Shown here piece after piece: positions 13,398 to 15,876 of a stretch of 15,876 nucleotides of DNA; within the stretch, counting starts at the first letter, position 1; each line of letters begins with the position of its first letter. Origin of the DNA: UM-FILTER-49-7 sp964599895 (lineage in GTDB: Bacteria; Acidobacteriota; Holophagae; Thermotomaculales; Thermotomaculaceae); NCBI GenBank assembly GCA_964599895.1, contig CAZRHT010000058.1, positions 1-15,876 on the forward strand. Direction: 5' to 3'. The notes beneath the pieces were generated by a model. It saw only the letters and a list, made by a program, of their open reading frames with translations, did no database searches and had not been told where the DNA came from. A program made the position numbers and the translations under genes.

Positions 13398-14930
13398 ATG
13401 ATGCACGGTGATATTCTGGGAGAGCGGACACGGTTAACACCAGACGCGGAAGCGTTGCTGGAGCTGAAAACAGGTCAACGTTTTTCCTATGGCGAATTGA
13501 ACACCCGGGCAATGAAATGGGCCGGAATTCTGCGCCATAGCCTGAGTCTGGAAAAGGGAGAGCGTCTGGGCTTGCTTTGTGGAAATCGTGTTGAGTTCCT
13601 TGATGTGTTTTTCGGTGCAATCAAGGCCGGTGTCGTTGTTGTTCCCCTGAACACCCATCTGGCCGGCCGTGAACTGGAAGAAATCATCCGGGACGCAACC
13701 GTTCGCACCTTGATTTATGATGTTGAATTCAGTGAAATTGTCCGGGAGATGCGCCCGCAAACCCCGGTTGAAAGTTGGGTTTCGCTGGATGAATCTGCGG
13801 TTCCAGGTGACAAGACGGCAGATGTCCTTCTGAATTCGGATCTGCCTCCACTTCCTTTTCAGAAAATTCGACCGGATGATGTCTGCACTTTATTGTACAC
13901 CAGTGGCACTACCGGAAGCCCCAAGGGCGTCATGATACCTCATCGAATGGTGGCTTGGAATGGTTACAATACAGTAGCTTGCTGGCAACTTCGCAGCGAT
14001 GATGTCAGCTCGATTTTTACACCCTTGTATCATGCCGGCGGGCTGGGTGCTTTTCTCATTCCAATCTTCACGATTGGAGGAAGGATCGTGTTGCACACCC
14101 GTTTCGATTCTGAAGAAGTATGGAATACCATTGAGAAGGAAGAATGTACAGTCGTATTGGGAGTTCCGGCCATCTGGAAAATGCTGGCAGAGAATCCCGG
14201 CTTTGAGAAAATCGACATATCCCACGTACGATGGCTGATTTCCGGAGGTGCCCCACTGCCACCATCGCTGGTGGAGCTATACAGAAAGCGCGGGCTGGTG
14301 CTCCGACAGGGATATGGTCTCACTGAAGTAGGGGTGAACTGCTTTGCCATGACAGATCGGGATGCCTGGGAACATCCCGGCTCCATCGGCAAACCAATGA
14401 TGTTCACCGAAGCAATTCTTGTCACCGAAAACGGAGAGGAAGTGGAACCGGGAGAAGTTGGAGAATTGCTTCTGAGGGGCCCCCACGTTTCAGCCGGATA
14501 CTGGCACAACCCGGATGCGACTGCCGAAGCATATGACGAGGATGGGTTTTTCCACACCGGAGATCTTGCCAAATGCGACAAGGATGGGTTCTTCTACATT
14601 TCCGGTCGCCGAAAAGAAATGTTTATCTCTGGCGGCGTAAATATCTATCCAGCTGAAATTGAGGCAGTGTTGACCCAGCATCCGGCCATTCTGGACTGTG
14701 CTGTGGTGGGTGTTCCCCACGAAAAGTGGGGAGAAGTTGGTGTTGCATTCCTTGTTTTTGCAGAGCGTATGGAAATTTTGCCTGCTGAGATGATAAAATG
14801 GCTTGAAAAACGCATTGCGCGCTACAAGGTCCCGAAGCACATCGTCATTCTGGATCGGCTTCCCCGGACCGCCTACGGAAAGGTGTTGCGCGCGGATCTG
14901 ATTAAAAGGTTTTCAAAACAAGGAGGATAA
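13398..14930 (+). CDS. Acyl-CoA ligase (ANL superfamily, AMP-forming)
   Basis: 510 residues with all ANL motifs: the phosphate loop YTSGTTGSPKG (167-177), GYGLTE (305-310), TGDL (387-390), the hinge segment GRRKEMFISGGVNIYPAEIE (403-422) and catalytic Lys495 in RTAYGKVLR. It should activate a carboxylic acid with ATP to an acyl-AMP and then to acyl-CoA. The overall sequence looks like medium- or long-chain fatty acid or aryl ligases; chain length cannot be read with confidence. Two tandem ATG codons (13398 and 13401) can start it. The gene begins four bases after the hydrolase stop and ends two bases before the thiolase GTG, so coexpression is very likely. Confidence 0.92.
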   Translation: MMHGDILGERTRLTPDAEALLELKTGQRFSYGELNTRAMKWAGILRHSLSLEKGERLGLLCGNRVEFLDVFFGAIKAGVVVVPLNTHLAGRELEEIIRDATVRTLIYDVEFSEIVREMRPQTPVESWVSLDESAVPGDKTADVLLNSDLPPLPFQKIRPDDVCTLLYTSGTTGSPKGVMIPHRMVAWNGYNTVACWQLRSDDVSSIFTPLYHAGGLGAFLIPIFTIGGRIVLHTRFDSEEVWNTIEKEECTVVLGVPAIWKMLAENPGFEKIDISHVRWLISGGAPLPPSLVELYRKRGLVLRQGYGLTEVGVNCFAMTDRDAWEHPGSIGKPMMFTEAILVTENGEEVEPGEVGELLLRGPHVSAGYWHNPDATAEAYDEDGFFHTGDLAKCDKDGFFYISGRRKEMFISGGVNIYPAEIEAVLTQHPAILDCAVVGVPHEKWGEVGVAFLVFAERMEILPAEMIKWLEKRIARYKVPKHIVILDRLPRTAYGKVLRADLIKRFSKQGG

Positions 14931-14932
14931 CC

Positions 14933-15876
14933 GTGAGAGAACCCATTTACATTGCAGCCTACCATCAGTCAAAGTTCGGCAAGCTCTTTGACATGAGCGT
15001 TCCTGAAATTATTTCCAATGCGGTCACCGAAACCTGCGCGGAAATCGGTGCTGCCCCGTCCCTCATGGATGTTGGCGCCATTGGAGCTGTTTGCAATATT
15101 TCCCTGAACGCTCAGGGGCTTATTGCCGGACTCATGGCGGATGTTCCCGGTCTGGCAGGTAAACCCATTGAGGCTGTTGAGATCGCCTGTGCGTCCGGTG
15201 GGCAGGCAGTATTATCTGTTATTTATAAACTTCTTCTTGGCATGGGGGACATCGGTATTGCGGTGGGATATGAGAAGATGCGTAACGATGAAGGCAAGAT
15301 GGATGGAAAGCTCGTGGGCGAAGCCCTGGGTTATTTTTCCCATCCGGACGACCGGGAAGGAAAAGTCTATGTCTTCCCACACATCTTTGCTGAAATCATG
15401 GAAAAATACATGGCGACTCACAATGTAACGGAGCGTGATCTGGCGACAATTTCTGCTCTTGAATACGCCAACGCTCAGCATAATCCCTATGCCCAGATGA
15501 AGGGCATCCAGGTTTCTCTGGAAGAGGCAACGAAACCGGAGGGGCGCAATCGATACATCGTAGAAGGATTGCCGTTGAAAACTTATGATTGTTCCCAGAT
15601 TTCCGATGGATATGGCGCACTGATCCTTGCCACGGAGAAGGGCCTGGCCAAGCTGGGATTGAACAAAGCAGATTGTGTTGAAGTGGCGGGGTATGCGCAG
15701 GCTACCGATCCCCTCAGCGTAAGCGGACGGGACGTGCTGAAGCCGGCCGGGGCCTTCCGTGCCATGAACGAGGCATACAAAATGGCCGGTGTAACACCCA
15801 GGGATGTAGGTGTCGCAGAAGTGCATGATTGTTTTACCGTCATGGGAGCCATTGCGGCGGAGGTCCTCGGTGTTGC
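14933..15876 (+). CDS. SCP2-type thiolase (partial, runs off window)
   Basis: A GTG start six bases after AGGAGG (14921-14926) opens a frame that stays open for 314 codons to the window end. The thiolase nucleophile region VEIACASGG (Cys86) and the C-terminal EVHDCFTVMG segment (His298, Cys300) are those of the SCP2/nonspecific lipid-transfer-type thiolases found in fatty acid, steroid and aromatic side-chain pathways. Such thiolases often work with a small DUF35 OB-fold partner encoded next door, which would lie beyond the window. In this operon it should cleave a 3-oxoacyl-CoA to a shortened acyl-CoA, or run the reverse condensation. The last residues and the stop are missing only because of the window edge. 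Confidence 0.9.
   Translation, partial: MREPIYIAAYHQSKFGKLFDMSVPEIISNAVTETCAEIGAAPSLMDVGAIGAVCNISLNAQGLIAGLMADVPGLAGKPIEAVEIACASGGQAVLSVIYKLLLGMGDIGIAVGYEKMRNDEGKMDGKLVGEALGYFSHPDDREGKVYVFPHIFAEIMEKYMATHNVTERDLATISALEYANAQHNPYAQMKGIQVSLEEATKPEGRNRYIVEGLPLKTYDCSQISDGYGALILATEKGLAKLGLNKADCVEVAGYAQATDPLSVSGRDVLKPAGAFRAMNEAYKMAGVTPRDVGVAEVHDCFTVMGAIAAEVLGV

Noticed and set aside
10622..14930. Possible OleABCD olefin (beta-lactone) pathway, since SDR, KASIII-like, hydrolase and ligase occur in order
   Set aside because: The hydrolase has a Ser nucleophile (GNSLG), whereas OleB uses Asp; the SDR is a 260-residue classical type, not the extended OleD type; and the KASIII-like enzyme lacks the His and Asn that OleA keeps.

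Overview
The window reads as a piece of a draft or metagenome-assembled genome of a diderm bacterium. The TonB-type outer-membrane receptor carries an N-terminal carboxypeptidase-regulatory-like domain. It sits beside an STT3-like GT-C glycosyltransferase, a DGQHR-domain protein and a SpoIIE/RsbW/STAS partner-switching set. Together these suggest Desulfobacterota, Acidobacteriota or a related uncultured phylum; the phylum is a guess. An exactly 100-base run of N (8377-8476) marks a scaffold join.

Layout. Positions 1-92 hold the last 29 codons of an unidentified plus-strand gene. From 233 to 6182 the genes run on the minus strand. In transcription order they are a cob(I)alamin adenosyltransferase (cobO/btuR type), a DGQHR-domain protein, a STAS anti-anti-sigma factor, an RsbW-like kinase and a SpoIIE-type PP2C phosphatase. 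After a 130-bp spacer comes the STT3-like membrane glycosyltransferase. The first five genes overlap or are tightly spaced and look like one transcription unit with a promoter in the 6183-6260 divergent spacer. From 6261 the genes run on the plus strand: a CDP-alcohol phosphatidyltransferase, then, after a promoter and a 10-bp palindromic operator, a TetR regulator, the outer-membrane receptor, a short-chain dehydrogenase, a ketoacyl-synthase-III-like protein, a membrane-anchored alpha/beta hydrolase, an acyl-CoA ligase and an SCP2-type thiolase cut by the window end.

The most interesting unit is the TetR-headed cluster 7210-15876. It combines a surface receptor with five enzymes of acyl-CoA chemistry, in tight order with overlapping or nearly touching genes. 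I read it as a regulated uptake and CoA-activation/cleavage (or building) pathway for a hydrophobic or carboxylic substrate. The substrate cannot be named from sequence. The KASIII-like enzyme keeps its cysteine but not the usual His and Asn, so its reaction is open. A strong hairpin between the receptor and the enzymes may uncouple their expression.

Other points of note: the kinase has His where the ATP-site Asp is expected; the STT3-like protein has a changed WWDYG motif; two genes have a -10-like hexamer six bases before ATG and no Shine-Dalgarno, as in leaderless transcripts; and related heptamer-plus-hairpin elements bracket the STT3-like gene. No stretch over 300 bases lacks a gene, and I found no rRNA, tRNA, CRISPR array or insertion sequence.
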